Made by a program: the position numbers and the translations under genes
NCBI RefSeq assembly: GCF_019209835.1
Contig: NZ_JAHUTS010000016.1
Location: 1 to 64,000 of the forward strand
Direction: 5' to 3'
Source: Enterovibrio paralichthyis
Lineage (GTDB): Bacteria; Pseudomonadota; Gammaproteobacteria; Enterobacterales; Vibrionaceae
DNA length: 64,000 bases
The notes under the pieces: model-generated
Seen by the model: the letters and a program-made list of their open reading frames with translations, nothing else
Told to the model about the DNA's origin: nothing
Databases searched by the model: none
In this document: positions 32,915 through 41,890 of the stretch, piece by piece
How the letters are laid out: the number at the start of each line of letters is the position of its first letter
How positions within the stretch are numbered: position 1 is the stretch's first letter

Positions 32915-35080
32915 ATGAGTTATCAGGTACTAGCCCGAAAATGGCGTCCACATCAATTTCGTGATGTGGTGGGTCAATCCCACGTTCTTACCGCATTGGC
33001 CAATGCGCTCGATCACAACCGACTTCATCACGCTTACCTGTTCAGTGGCACGCGTGGCGTGGGTAAAACCACCATTGCCCGTATTTTTGCAAAAGGCCTC
33101 AATTGCGAACAGGGCGTCACATCTACACCTTGTGGTGTATGCGCAACCTGTCAGGAAATTGATCAGGGCAGGTTTGTCGATCTCCTGGAAATCGATGCTG
33201 CGTCCCGCACCAAAGTGGAAGACACGCGCGACTTGCTCGACAACGTGCAATACAAACCTGCGCGTGGCCGCTATAAAGTTTACCTGATTGACGAAGTTCA
33301 TATGCTTTCCCGCCACAGCTTTAATGCGCTGTTGAAAACGCTGGAAGAGCCACCTGAATACGTCAAATTCTTACTGGCAACGACAGATCCGCAAAAACTG
33401 CCGGTCACCATTCTTTCCCGTTGCTTGCAGTTCCACCTCAAGCACTTGGATGCCAACCAGATCAAAGATCAGTTGGAACATGTCCTTGAGCAAGAATCCG
33501 TTGTTTCTGAACCGCGCGCCCTTTCCCTGATTGCAAGGGCGGCCGAAGGAAGTATGCGTGATGCGTTGTCTTTGACAGATCAGGCGATTGCCCTTGGCAA
33601 CGGCACTGTGCTGGAAGCGCAGGTGACCGAAATGCTTGGTACCCTGAGCACAGATCAGGCCATTTTGCTGTTGGAAGCGTTGTCTGATGGCCACGCGGAT
33701 ACGGTGATGCAATGTTTAACCCATCTTGCCGAAGTCGGTGTGGAATGGGATGGCTTGCTAAAAGAAATTGCAGCCCAGCTTCACCGTATTGCCATGGCGC
33801 AAGCGTTGCCCGCGTCAGTGGATGCGGCATCGCCTGATGCTCAGCGCGTGACTGCACTGGCAACAGCCATGACGCCTCAGGACGTTCAACTGTTCTATCA
33901 AATTGCGCTGCAAGGCCGTCAGGATTTGCCGTACGCGCCAGATGGCCGTGCAGGGTTGGAAATGGTTTTGCTGCGCATGTTGGCTTTCAGGCCGGTGACA
34001 TCACACCAGTTTGAGCCCGTCGCAATTCCTGTTCCTGCAACAGAGCCAGCTGCCGGCAATGCCGCGTCGTCTGGCCAGGCAAACGATCGGTTGGCATCGC
34101 TAAAAGCCCAAGTGGCTGCGAGCAGAGCCCCTCATACTGGCTCTGCACCGGTAGCTGCACAGCAGCCAGTCACACCGCCACCACAGAGTGTACAGCCTGC
34201 GCCAACGCCGGTTAACCAATACGCAGATGATCCCCAAATGGCATCCCACATGGCAGCCATGGAAGTGGAATCTCAGCGTGAAGACGACTACGGGCAGGAT
34301 TATGATGCCCGCCCTGTTGTTGATTCAAGGCCTCAGGAACCTGTGCGTCCTGCGTCTGCACCATCAACGGCGGGAAGTTTGGTTGCTGCACGCAATATGT
34401 TGCGCAGCCGAGCACGTGGCCCGGAGGGGCAAACACCAAAAAAGGGTAAAACGGTATCGGCTGGCAGTGATGCACTGTCAGTGATTGATCGGATCGCGGC
34501 GAAACATAAACCCGCTGATCCTGCCAGCTTCCAGACAGAGCCGGTGCCGAATGGCTTGATGCCAAAAACTGATGATGCCTATCGCTGGACACCCACCAAT
34601 GTGGTTGCAGCACCCGTACAATCTTCAGTGACACCGGAAAAAATTAAAAAAGCACTCCAGCATGAAAGAACGCCGGAGATGCGAGACAAGCTGGAGCAGG
34701 AATCTATCGCACAGGATGCTTGGAGCCAGATCGCCAGTGCGTTGGAAGTACCAAGGCTGGTGAAGCAAATGGCGCTCAACGCGGCGATGGAACGTGAAGG
34801 TGACCATTTCACGCTATTGCTTCGCGCAGAGCAGGCACACCTGAATACTGAAAAGGCGACTGAGGCGCTGGTCAATGCGCTTAGTGCCCAGCTTGGCAAG
34901 CCTGTTACTCTGACAGTGGTGCAATCTGATCAAGGGATCACACCACTTGAATGGCGGGACAAACTGTATACCGAAAAATTGGAGCAGGCAGCGCAAAGCC
35001 TGAACGACGATCCGAATGTACGCTTTATCTGTCAGCGCTTTGCTGCGCAGATTGATGAAGATAGCATTCGACCATTATAA
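32915..35080 (+). CDS. dnaX: DNA polymerase III tau subunit (and gamma by frameshift)
   Basis: The clamp-loader ATPase. The 721-residue tau has the AAA+ N-terminus (FRDVVGQSHVLTALANAL), Walker A GTRGVGKTT near residue 45-53, a zinc module (CEQGVTSTPCGVCATC), Walker B VYLIDEVHMLS, sensor 1 LATTDPQKLP, and SRC. A Pro/Ala/Gln-rich linker (about 365-500) precedes the C-terminal tau-specific region that binds DnaB and the alpha subunit. A -1 slippery site in the linker region (separate entry) predicts a shorter gamma product of 511 residues. tau is longer than in E. coli (643) because of the linker. It precedes ybaB-recR, as in most gammaproteobacteria. Confidence 0.96.
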   Translation: MSYQVLARKWRPHQFRDVVGQSHVLTALANALDHNRLHHAYLFSGTRGVGKTTIARIFAKGLNCEQGVTSTPCGVCATCQEIDQGRFVDLLEIDAASRTKVEDTRDLLDNVQYKPARGRYKVYLIDEVHMLSRHSFNALLKTLEEPPEYVKFLLATTDPQKLPVTILSRCLQFHLKHLDANQIKDQLEHVLEQESVVSEPRALSLIARAAEGSMRDALSLTDQAIALGNGTVLEAQVTEMLGTLSTDQAILLLEALSDGHADTVMQCLTHLAEVGVEWDGLLKEIAAQLHRIAMAQALPASVDAASPDAQRVTALATAMTPQDVQLFYQIALQGRQDLPYAPDGRAGLEMVLLRMLAFRPVTSHQFEPVAIPVPATEPAAGNAASSGQANDRLASLKAQVAASRAPHTGSAPVAAQQPVTPPPQSVQPAPTPVNQYADDPQMASHMAAMEVESQREDDYGQDYDARPVVDSRPQEPVRPASAPSTAGSLVAARNMLRSRARGPEGQTPKKGKTVSAGSDALSVIDRIAAKHKPADPASFQTEPVPNGLMPKTDDAYRWTPTNVVAAPVQSSVTPEKIKKALQHERTPEMRDKLEQESIAQDAWSQIASALEVPRLVKQMALNAAMEREGDHFTLLLRAEQAHLNTEKATEALVNALSAQLGKPVTLTVVQSDQGITPLEWRDKLYTEKLEQAAQSLNDDPNVRFICQRFAAQIDEDSIRPL
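34423..34481 (+). other. Programmed -1 ribosomal frameshift signal in dnaX
   Basis: The heptamer A-AAA-AAG is at 34438-34444 in the correct phase (CCA AAA AAG GGT). After a -1 slip the next codons are GGG then TAA (34447-34449), so gamma ends one residue after the slip, as in E. coli. An internal Shine-Dalgarno-like GGAGGGG (34423-34429) lies about ten bases upstream, as in E. coli. A 9-bp stem CTGGCAGTG/CACTGTCAG (34461-34481, one G-U) lies 16 bases downstream, which is further than the usual 5-9 and may be only partly stimulatory. Confidence 0.85.
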
Positions 35081-35136
35081 ACCACTGAGCTGCCAGCATA
35101 TTGTCTGGCAACTTTGACCAAAAAAGAGAGAGTACT

Positions 35137-35466
35137 ATGTTTGGTAAAGGCGGAATGGGTAACCTGATGAAGCAAGCGCAGCAAATGCAAGAGCGCATGC
35201 AGAAGATGCAGGAAGAAATCGCAAATATGGAAGTAACCGGCGAGTCAGGTGCGGGTCTGGTGAAAGTGACTATTACCGGCAGCCACAGCGTGCGTCGCGT
35301 TAACATCGATGAAAGTCTGATGGAAGACGACAAAGACATGCTGGAAGACCTGATTGCTGCAGCTTTCAACGATGCCGCGCGTCGCATTGAAGAAGCGCAG
35401 AAAGAGAAAATGGCTTCTGTTACTGGCGGTATGCAGATGCCACCAGGCTTTAAAATGCCGTTCTAA
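35137..35466 (+). CDS. ybaB: Nucleoid-associated protein YbaB/EbfC
   Basis: A 109-residue DNA-binding protein that forms dimers. It starts MFGKGGMGNLMKQAQQMQERMQKMQEE, contains the central beta region TGESGAGLVKVTITGSHSVRRVNID, and ends MQMPPGFKMPF. ATG 35137 is chosen by family alignment; a ribosome site of GAGAGAG type precedes it. It lies between dnaX and recR and six bases before recR, the usual operon. Confidence 0.95.
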   Translation: MFGKGGMGNLMKQAQQMQERMQKMQEEIANMEVTGESGAGLVKVTITGSHSVRRVNIDESLMEDDKDMLEDLIAAAFNDAARRIEEAQKEKMASVTGGMQMPPGFKMPF

Positions 35467-35472
35467 TTCGCG

Positions 35473-36078
35473 ATGCGTACAAGCCAACTGCTTGAACAAT
35501 TGATGGAAGCCTTGCGATGCCTGCCAGGGGTTGGCCCTAAGTCAGCGCAGCGCATGGCTTTTCATCTTCTGCAGCGTAACCGTCAGGGCGGTGTGAAACT
35601 GTCTGAGGCGCTACTGTCAGCGATGACGGACATTGGTCATTGTGAAAAGTGCCGCACCTTTACTGAAGAGGAAGTGTGCGCCATATGTAACAATCCCCGC
35701 CGCCAGGAAAACGGGCAGATTTGCGTGGTTGAAAGCCCGGCAGATATCGCTGCGATCGAAGCAACAGGCCAATATTCTGGCCGCTACTTTGTTCTGATGG
35801 GGCACCTGTCACCACTTGATGGTATTGGCCCTTCTGATATCGGTTTGGATTTACTGGAAAGACGCTTGGCATCGGAAACTGTGTCAGAGCTGATCCTTGC
35901 GACCAACCCGACCGTGGAAGGTGAAGCCACGGCGCACTATATCAGCGAGCTTTGTGCTGAGCATGAAGTGATAGCCAGCCGTATTGCGCACGGTGTGCCA
36001 ATGGGCGGTGAGTTGGAGCTGGTGGACGGCACCACACTTTCGCATTCCATTATTGGACGCCATCGTATTGGTCAATGA
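35473..36078 (+). CDS. recR: Recombination mediator RecR
   Basis: RecR works with RecF and RecO to load RecA on SSB-coated gaps. The 201-residue product has the helix-hairpin-helix LRCLPGVGPKSAQRMAFHLL, the C4 zinc finger (Cys57, Cys60, Cys69, Cys72), and the TOPRIM segment ICVVESPADIAAIE...DGIGPSDIGL...ATNPTVEGEATA. Starts six bases after ybaB and is followed by a strong terminator. Confidence 0.97.
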   Translation: MRTSQLLEQLMEALRCLPGVGPKSAQRMAFHLLQRNRQGGVKLSEALLSAMTDIGHCEKCRTFTEEEVCAICNNPRRQENGQICVVESPADIAAIEATGQYSGRYFVLMGHLSPLDGIGPSDIGLDLLERRLASETVSELILATNPTVEGEATAHYISELCAEHEVIASRIAHGVPMGGELELVDGTTLSHSIIGRHRIGQ

Positions 36079-36098
36079 CCAATACAGAGAATAAAGGA

Positions 36099-36123
36099 AA
36101 GGCCGCATGCGCGGCCTTTTTTA
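36099..36123. terminator. Bidirectional terminator between recR and toxS
   Basis: AAGGCCGC (36099-36106) pairs with GCGGCCTT (36111-36118) across ATGC and is followed by T; the opposite strand also has A/T flanks. It overlaps the end of toxS (stop at 36121-36123), so it can serve both convergent units. Confidence 0.88.
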
Positions 36124-36681
36124 TGAGTGGGTTTTGCTATAGAGCACCATAGAGCCATGGTTGAGACTGGTTAGCAGTAACGATCCATCATTTAAGATAT
36201 CAATGCGACGCACTTTTTCTGCGCCCAGTCGATAAAACGTACGTACCAGTGTCAAATCCTCCGCGGAAAATTCCGTGGTGTCTCCGGTTGTCACATCCTT
36301 GATGTCACCCAGCTTAAGCTTCAGGTAGCCGCCGCTGACTTCCCAGTCGCCTGACTCTGAAATCGACATGACAACTTGAATGTTTTCCTGCTCATTCTTG
36401 AGCACAATCTGTGTGTCGCGCGAGTAGGTGTTATCCGGCAGAAAAACCATGTTTACCTGCTGCTCGGTCGCGGTCAGGCCGGTCACATCGCGGTACGCAG
36501 ACTCTTCAATATGATTGATGGTGCGGGATTTCCAAGCCTTCGAAATCAAATGGTTCGCGGTACGGATATCTTCGCCGAGGAAATACCAGGCACTGCCCAT
36601 CAGTGACAGCAGCAACAGGATGAAAGGACCAACACGTTTAAGTTGATCGCGACGGCGTGGGGTCGTGTTCATTAGCGGCAT
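36121..36681 (-). CDS. toxS: ToxR chaperone/co-regulator ToxS
   Basis: A 186-residue inner-membrane protein with one N-terminal anchor (about 17-35, VGPFILLLLSLMGSAWYFL) and a periplasmic domain that stabilises ToxR. The C-terminal part RRIDILNDGSLLLTSLNHGSMVLYSK closely resembles V. cholerae ToxS. It overlaps toxR: ATG 36681 has GAGGAG upstream, and a second ATG at 36672 overlaps the toxR stop as TAATG. Confidence 0.9.
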   Translation of the reverse strand: MPLMNTTPRRRDQLKRVGPFILLLLSLMGSAWYFLGEDIRTANHLISKAWKSRTINHIEESAYRDVTGLTATEQQVNMVFLPDNTYSRDTQIVLKNEQENIQVVMSISESGDWEVSGGYLKLKLGDIKDVTTGDTTEFSAEDLTLVRTFYRLGAEKVRRIDILNDGSLLLTSLNHGSMVLYSKTHS

Positions 36682-37574
36682 ATAGAGTCGCTCTCCTCAT
36701 GGCTCGTCAGCAAAACATAAGTTAGGTTGTCGTCTGCATCCTTGGCACTGTGGATATAGTTGAGCGAGATTTCGTTATCCTGCCCGCCTGTGACAATCAC
36801 TTCTTCCAATTCACGGTCCTGGCCATAAAAGTTGATGTATTTTTCAACGCAGCGCTGAACCATGGGTTTCCACTGTTTAATGCGCACGTTGGTAACAGGA
36901 ATAGAAACCGGGACATCCTGAACGGTCAGGATCTGGCGAAACGCCTCAGACTTTGGCGTTGAAGCAATAAAAAAGGCTACAGGTACGATCATTGCCAATA
37001 TCAGTGCAAACCAGGAATTCAGTGGCATCTTTGCTTTTCGGGCCGGCACCGGATCTGAAGTTTGTGCAGGCGCTGGCGTTGCTTCTTCAATTTCCGCAGT
37101 GGGCAGCGATGATGTTGTCTCTACAGGTTGATTTTCTGAAGGGGCAGTCTCGAACGCCTCTGTCTCTTGTTCGGGTAAAACGTTTTCTTCCACAGGGGCG
37201 GGCACTGCTGGAATATCAACAACCTGATCGTTGTAGACCTCCACCGAACAAATAACCTGATAACCGCGCTTTGGCACAGTTTTGACAAACATTGGTGTTT
37301 TTGTAGAGTCTTTCAGGCTTTTTCTCAGGGTAGAAATCGACTGTGTCAGGCTGGAGTCGTCCACCTCAAACCCTTGCTTGCGCCAGACGAAGTCGTGGAT
37401 ACGGTTGCGAGTCACGATCGCGTGGGGTTCTTCGATCAAAACCATCAGGACGCGGCACTCGTTGCTGCCCAACCGAATAAGTTCGTCATTTTCATAAAGA
37501 TCGACCAGTGAGCTGTCGCTGGGAGAGAAAACAAAACGTTCTCCCAACAGATAACGGTTCGATTTATTGATCAT
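36672..37574 (-). CDS. toxR: Membrane-bound transcriptional regulator ToxR
   Basis: ToxR senses envelope conditions and controls porin (and in pathogens virulence) genes. The 300-residue product has a cytoplasmic winged helix of OmpR type (about 8-110: LIRLGSNECRVLMVL, DFVWRKQGFEVDDSSLTQSISTLRKSLKDS, VKTVPKRGYQVI), a long acidic Pro-rich linker (115-180), a membrane span (188-204) and a periplasmic domain with the two conserved cysteines (Cys242, Cys299) that form a disulfide in the family. ATG 37574 is preferred; the upstream TTG sits on the AGG ribosome site. Confidence 0.93.
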   Translation of the reverse strand: MINKSNRYLLGERFVFSPSDSSLVDLYENDELIRLGSNECRVLMVLIEEPHAIVTRNRIHDFVWRKQGFEVDDSSLTQSISTLRKSLKDSTKTPMFVKTVPKRGYQVICSVEVYNDQVVDIPAVPAPVEENVLPEQETEAFETAPSENQPVETTSSLPTAEIEEATPAPAQTSDPVPARKAKMPLNSWFALILAMIVPVAFFIASTPKSEAFRQILTVQDVPVSIPVTNVRIKQWKPMVQRCVEKYINFYGQDRELEEVIVTGGQDNEISLNYIHSAKDADDNLTYVLLTSHEESDSICR

Positions 37575-37763
37575 TCGATATATCAACCTGCTAAAAACGT
37601 GGGCAATTCAATGGCGGAATCAGAGCCTGTTGGCGTTTTGTTGTGTCGATGTTGTTATAAATCGCACTTTCGCCGTAAAAAGCGCCTGAAAGAGCTAAAA
37701 ATTGAGACGATTATACCTGAAGTGTGAAAAATAGCTCAAGAAATCAAAAAATCGCTGACTGGA

Positions 37764-37790
37764 CTTGAAATGGATTTTGCCGCCCCTATT
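37764..37790 (+). promoter_or_regulatory. Sigma-32 promoter of htpG
   Basis: CTTGAAA at 37764-37770 and CCCCTATT at 37783-37790 are 12 bases apart, close to the sigma-32 consensus CTTGAAA-N11..16-CCCCATNT (one swap in the -10). The start codon of htpG follows 43 bases later. htpG is a sigma-32 gene in E. coli. Confidence 0.82.
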
Positions 37791-37833
37791 TAAGAAATGA
37801 GACTAAACCGAAAACCATTTGTTTGGGGTTAAA

Positions 37834-39741
37834 ATGAGCGATCAAGCAACGTTACAAAGTAAGGAAACGCGTGGTTTCCAATCTGAAGTGAAGCAACTGC
37901 TGCACCTGATGATCCACTCACTCTATTCCAACAAAGAGATCTTTTTACGTGAATTGATCTCAAACGCATCCGATGCGGCGGACAAGCTGCGCTTCAAAGC
38001 CCTGTCTGATGCGGCACTTTACGAGAGTGATGGCGAATTGCGTGTTCGCCTCAGCGTTGACAAGGAAGCCGGTACCTTGACCATTGATGACAATGGTATT
38101 GGTATGACACGCGATGAGGTGATTGAAAACTTGGGTACGATTGCAAAATCCGGTACCGCAGATTTCTTCAAACAATTGTCAGATGACCAGACCAAAGACA
38201 GCCAACTGATTGGCCAGTTTGGTGTTGGCTTCTATTCTGCCTTCATCGTGGCAGATAAAGTGACCGTGTCGACTCGCGCTGCCGGGGCTGATGCTTCTGA
38301 GGCTGTACGTTGGGAGTCAGCAGGCGAAGGTGAGTACACCATTGAAAGCATTGAAAAAGCCAGCCGTGGTACGTCAATCACCCTGCATCTGCGTGAAGAT
38401 GATAAAGAGTTCCTCGACGAATGGCGCCTTCGTGATGTGATTGGTAAATACTCTGATCACATCGGTATTCCCGTTGAAATGTGGGAAACCGAGCGAGACG
38501 ATGAAGGCAAAGAAACCGGTGAAGGCAAGTGGGAGAAGGTCAACAAAGCCCAAGCGCTTTGGACTCGCTCTAAGTCAGATATCTCTGATGAAGAATATCA
38601 AGAATTCTACAAACACCTTTCGCATGACTTCGCTGAACCGCTGCAGTGGAGCCACAACCGCGTAGAAGGTAAAAATGACTACACCAGTCTGCTTTATATT
38701 CCATCGAAAGCACCATGGGATCTGTTCAACCGTGACCATAAACATGGCCTGAAACTGTATGTTCAGCGTGTGTTTATCATGGATGATGCATCGCAGTTCA
38801 TGCCGAGCTACCTGCGTTTTGTCCGTGGTCTGATTGACTCCAACGATCTGCCGCTGAACGTGTCGCGTGAAATTCTGCAAGACAACAAAGTGACGCAAAA
38901 CCTGCGCAATGCCTGTACCAAACGTGTACTGACGATGCTTGAGCGTATGGCCGGCAATGATGCTGAAAAATACCAGTCGTTCTGGAAAGAGTTTGGTCTG
39001 GTCATGAAAGAAGGCCCGGCGGAAGATTTTTCAAACCGCGAGAAAATTGCCGGTCTTCTGCGTTTTGCTTCAACACATAACGACAGCAGCGAACAAACTG
39101 TGTCGCTGGCCGATTATGTGTCACGCATGAAAGAAGAGCAGGATAAGATCTACTACCTGACAGCCGATTCATACCAGGCAGCGAAGAACAGCCCGCACCT
39201 TGAACAGTTCAAGGCAAAAGGCATCGAAGTTATCCTGATGTACGATCGCATCGACGAGTGGCTGATGGGATATCTGTCTGACTTTGATGGTAAGCAATTC
39301 CAGGCGATCACCAAAGCAGATCTGGACTTGAGCAAATTTGAAGATGACGCGGAAAAAGAAAAGCGCGAAGAAACCGAGAAGGCCTTTAAGTCTGTGGTTG
39401 AGCGCACCAAGACGTATCTTGGCGACCGTGTAAAAGATGTCCGCACGACCTTCAAGCTTTCTGGTACACCCGCCGTTGTGGTTACCGACCAGTTCGACAT
39501 GGGAACCCAGATGGCGAAACTGCTGGCAGCAGCAGGTCAACAAGCGCCGGAAGTGAGGTACATCTTCGAGCTTAACCCTGAGCATGCTCTCGTTAAGCAG
39601 ATGGCGGACGAAGCCGACGAGCAGATCTTTGGCCGCTGGGTAGAAATGCTGCTGGGTCAGGCAATGCTGGCGGAGCGCGGTGCAATGGATGACCCATCCC
39701 AGTTCTTGAGTGCGGTCAATCAGCTTCTGACTAAAGGCTAA
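37834..39741 (+). CDS. htpG: Chaperone HtpG (Hsp90)
   Basis: HtpG is the bacterial Hsp90, an ATP-driven dimeric chaperone. The 635-residue product has the GHKL ATP-binding motifs ELISNASDAADKLRF, IDDNGIGM and GQFGVGFYSAF in the N-domain, the middle domain with LYIPSKAPWDLF and NVSREILQ, and the C-terminal dimerisation region. ATG 37834 follows a GGGGTT ribosome site; a start five codons earlier is not supported. It is divergent from toxRS as in V. cholerae, and a sigma-32 promoter precedes it. Confidence 0.97.
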   Translation: MSDQATLQSKETRGFQSEVKQLLHLMIHSLYSNKEIFLRELISNASDAADKLRFKALSDAALYESDGELRVRLSVDKEAGTLTIDDNGIGMTRDEVIENLGTIAKSGTADFFKQLSDDQTKDSQLIGQFGVGFYSAFIVADKVTVSTRAAGADASEAVRWESAGEGEYTIESIEKASRGTSITLHLREDDKEFLDEWRLRDVIGKYSDHIGIPVEMWETERDDEGKETGEGKWEKVNKAQALWTRSKSDISDEEYQEFYKHLSHDFAEPLQWSHNRVEGKNDYTSLLYIPSKAPWDLFNRDHKHGLKLYVQRVFIMDDASQFMPSYLRFVRGLIDSNDLPLNVSREILQDNKVTQNLRNACTKRVLTMLERMAGNDAEKYQSFWKEFGLVMKEGPAEDFSNREKIAGLLRFASTHNDSSEQTVSLADYVSRMKEEQDKIYYLTADSYQAAKNSPHLEQFKAKGIEVILMYDRIDEWLMGYLSDFDGKQFQAITKADLDLSKFEDDAEKEKREETEKAFKSVVERTKTYLGDRVKDVRTTFKLSGTPAVVVTDQFDMGTQMAKLLAAAGQQAPEVRYIFELNPEHALVKQMADEADEQIFGRWVEMLLGQAMLAERGAMDDPSQFLSAVNQLLTKG

Positions 39742-39775
39742 TTGCGTCGAAATTCATAACCGATTTAACTGTTAT

Positions 39776-39807
39776 CAAGCCCGGCTATTTTGCTGGGCTT
39801 GTTTTTT
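39776..39807 (+). terminator. Terminator after htpG
   Basis: CAAGCCCGGC (39776-39785) pairs with GCTGGGCTTG (39792-39801), one G-T wobble, followed by six T. Confidence 0.9.
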
Positions 39808-39808
39808 C

Positions 39809-39949
39809 ATACCTAAATGAGTTCGCGACGAAACGCCGTGAAATGGTGCCACCTGAAGACACGCTGAGGCACAGGAAGTGCCCGGGTAATGCGGTGGGTT
39901 TTCCTCGTCAATTGTGTTGAAAACGTCGGCTGTGAGGTTGTTTAGGTAT
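39809..39949. repeat. Nested inverted-repeat element between htpG and adk
   Basis: ATACCTAAA (39809-39817) and TTTAGGTAT (39941-39949) are perfect reverse complements bounding 141 bases. Nested inside are GACGA/TCGTC (39827-39831, 39905-39909), CCACC/GGTGG (39849-39853, 39893-39897) and a hairpin GGCAC-AGGAA-GTGCC (39868-39882). The transcript could fold into a long imperfect rod. It may be a small RNA, a 5' leader of adk, or a small mobile-type element; no family was recognised and no flanking duplication is evident. Confidence 0.55.
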
Positions 39950-40007
39950 CAATATCCGTGTATGTTTCAGGTTTTTGCGAAACTCCAAGTAAAGAAAGGG
40001 GATAACT

Positions 40008-40652
40008 ATGCGCATCATTCTTCTGGGCGCACCAGGTGCAGGTAAAGGAACTCAAGCGCAGTTCATCATGGAAAAATATGGTATTCCACAAATTTCCACA
40101 GGTGACATGCTGCGTGCAGCAATCAAAGCCGGCACAGAGCTGGGCAAACAGGCGAAAGCAGTTATCGACGCAGGCCAACTCGTTTCTGACGACATCATTT
40201 TGGGTCTGGTTAAAGAGCGCATTGCGCAAGAAGACTGTGCGAAAGGCTTCCTGCTGGATGGTTTCCCACGTACGATTCCACAGGCTGATGGCCTGAAAGA
40301 AATCGGTGTTGTGGTTGATTACGTTCTTGAGTTTGACGTGCCAGACGCAGTGATCGTTGAGCGTATGAGCGGTCGCCGTGCACACCTGGCATCTGGCCGT
40401 ACTTACCACGTTGTTTACAACCCACCTAAAGTGGAAGGTAAAGACGACGTAACCGGTGAAGATCTGGTTGTTCGTGATGACGACAAAGAAGAAACCGTTC
40501 GCGCGCGTCTGGGTGTATACCACGAGCAAACAGCGCCGCTTATCGCTTACTACTCAAAAGAAGCGGAAGCTGGCAACACCAAGTACCTGAAATTTGACGG
40601 TACCAAGCTGGTGTCTGAAGTGAGCGCAGAAATCGAGAAAGCGCTGGGTTAG
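40008..40652 (+). CDS. adk: Adenylate kinase
   Basis: Adk balances ATP, ADP and AMP. The 214-residue product equals the E. coli length. The P-loop GAPGAGKGTQ is at 7-16, ISTGDMLRAA binds AMP, LLDGFPRT lies at about 81-88, and the long-form LID (SGRTYHVVYNPPKVEGKDDVTGEDLV) lacks zinc cysteines. AAAGGGG precedes the ATG. Lies between htpG and hemH, as in E. coli. Confidence 0.98.
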   Translation: MRIILLGAPGAGKGTQAQFIMEKYGIPQISTGDMLRAAIKAGTELGKQAKAVIDAGQLVSDDIILGLVKERIAQEDCAKGFLLDGFPRTIPQADGLKEIGVVVDYVLEFDVPDAVIVERMSGRRAHLASGRTYHVVYNPPKVEGKDDVTGEDLVVRDDDKEETVRARLGVYHEQTAPLIAYYSKEAEAGNTKYLKFDGTKLVSEVSAEIEKALG

Positions 40653-40674
40653 TAGTCCCTACTCACTCATACAA

Positions 40675-40703
40675 AAAGGCAATCTTTTGATTGCCTTTTT
40701 TTG
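40675..40703 (+). terminator. Terminator after adk
   Basis: AAAGGCAATC (40675-40684) pairs with GATTGCCTTT (40689-40698) across TTTT and runs into seven T. Confidence 0.92.
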
Positions 40704-40787
40704 ATCCTAAATTCCCCGGCATGAGTAATCTTGGAGCAGGGATCATGATATTCTTAGTCCCGTAACTAACTGGTGAATCAGGACGAA

Positions 40788-41759
40788 ATGGAAAACAAAA
40801 ACAACAAGACAGGGGTGTTACTGGCAAACCTAGGTACGCCAAAAGCACCAACCGCACAGGCAGTGAAAGCCTTTCTCAGTGAGTTTTTACATGATCAGCG
40901 TGTCGTAGACATGTCGCGTTGGCTTTGGTGCCCCTTACTGCACGGGGTGATCCTGCCAGTGAGATCGCCAAAGGTGGCCAAGTTATACCAAACCATATGG
41001 ATGGAAGAAGGCTCGCCATTGATGGTGTATTCCCTGCGCCAGAAAGCCGCGCTGGAGCAAGCGACCGGCCTGCCAGTTGAGTTGGGTATGACATACGGCG
41101 AACCCAGCATAAAAAGCGGCCTGGAAGCGCTCAAGGCGCGTGGTTGCGAAAAGATCCTGGTGTTGCCTTTGTACCCGCAATATTCGGGCACCACGACGGC
41201 CGCTGTTTTTGATAAATTGGCGAAGTCCGTAAAGCAGGATCCATCGTTGCCAGAGCTGCGCTTTATTAATTCCTACTATGACGAAAATGCCTACATAGAG
41301 GCACTGGCGCAATCAGTGGAAGCGCACTGGGCACAAAATGGCAAACCGGACATGTTACTGTGTTCATACCATGGCATTCCGAAGCGTTACGCTGACAACG
41401 GCGACCCTTATCCAACGCATTGTGTAGCGACAACCGAAAAGCTCGCTGCGCGCCTGGGCGGCGAGGTACCATTGAAAACCACGTTCCAGTCCCGCTTCGG
41501 CCGCGAAGAGTGGCTACAGCCCTATACGGACAAAACGTTGGAAAAACTGCCGGGAGAAGGCGTTAAACGGCTGGATGTTATTTCGCCAGCGTTTTCGGTG
41601 GATTGCCTCGAAACACTGGAAGAGATCTCTGAACAATGTCTGGAAACCTTCCTTGATGCCGGTGGTGAGGCCTTCAATTACATACCTTGCTTGAATGATT
41701 CACCATCGCACATTGCGATGATGAAAGGATTGGTTGAAAGAAACATCCAGGGCTGGTAA
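40788..41759 (+). CDS. hemH: Ferrochelatase
   Basis: HemH inserts Fe2+ into protoporphyrin IX, the last step of protoheme synthesis, at the inner membrane. The 323-residue product has LLANLGTPKAPTAQAV at the start, YPQYSGTTTAAV, the metal-site His in CSYHGIPKRYADNGDPYP and the acid-rich ISPAFSVDCLETLEEI. There is no C-terminal Fe-S cluster extension. ATG 40788 is preferred, with AGGA five bases upstream; a GTG five codons earlier is possible. Confidence 0.96.
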   Translation: MENKNNKTGVLLANLGTPKAPTAQAVKAFLSEFLHDQRVVDMSRWLWCPLLHGVILPVRSPKVAKLYQTIWMEEGSPLMVYSLRQKAALEQATGLPVELGMTYGEPSIKSGLEALKARGCEKILVLPLYPQYSGTTTAAVFDKLAKSVKQDPSLPELRFINSYYDENAYIEALAQSVEAHWAQNGKPDMLLCSYHGIPKRYADNGDPYPTHCVATTEKLAARLGGEVPLKTTFQSRFGREEWLQPYTDKTLEKLPGEGVKRLDVISPAFSVDCLETLEEISEQCLETFLDAGGEAFNYIPCLNDSPSHIAMMKGLVERNIQGW

Positions 41760-41850
41760 CGCTTTAAAATATCGACGAATAGTGTACCCAGGCGCGATCA
41801 GTGTCTGGGTATATTTTTATCCGGGATATTCCACCTCGAAAATTGTGTGA

Positions 41851-41856
41851 TAGAAT
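41851..41856 (+). promoter_or_regulatory. Candidate extended -10 promoter of gsk
   Basis: TGATAGAAT (TG at 41848-41849, TAGAAT at 41851-41856) lies 35 bases before the gsk ATG, with a weak TTCCAC 16 bases upstream as a -35. No terminator separates gsk from hemH, so read-through is also possible. Confidence 0.45.
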
Positions 41857-41890
41857 TCGCATTTTCGCCACAACCACGACGCATCGAATC

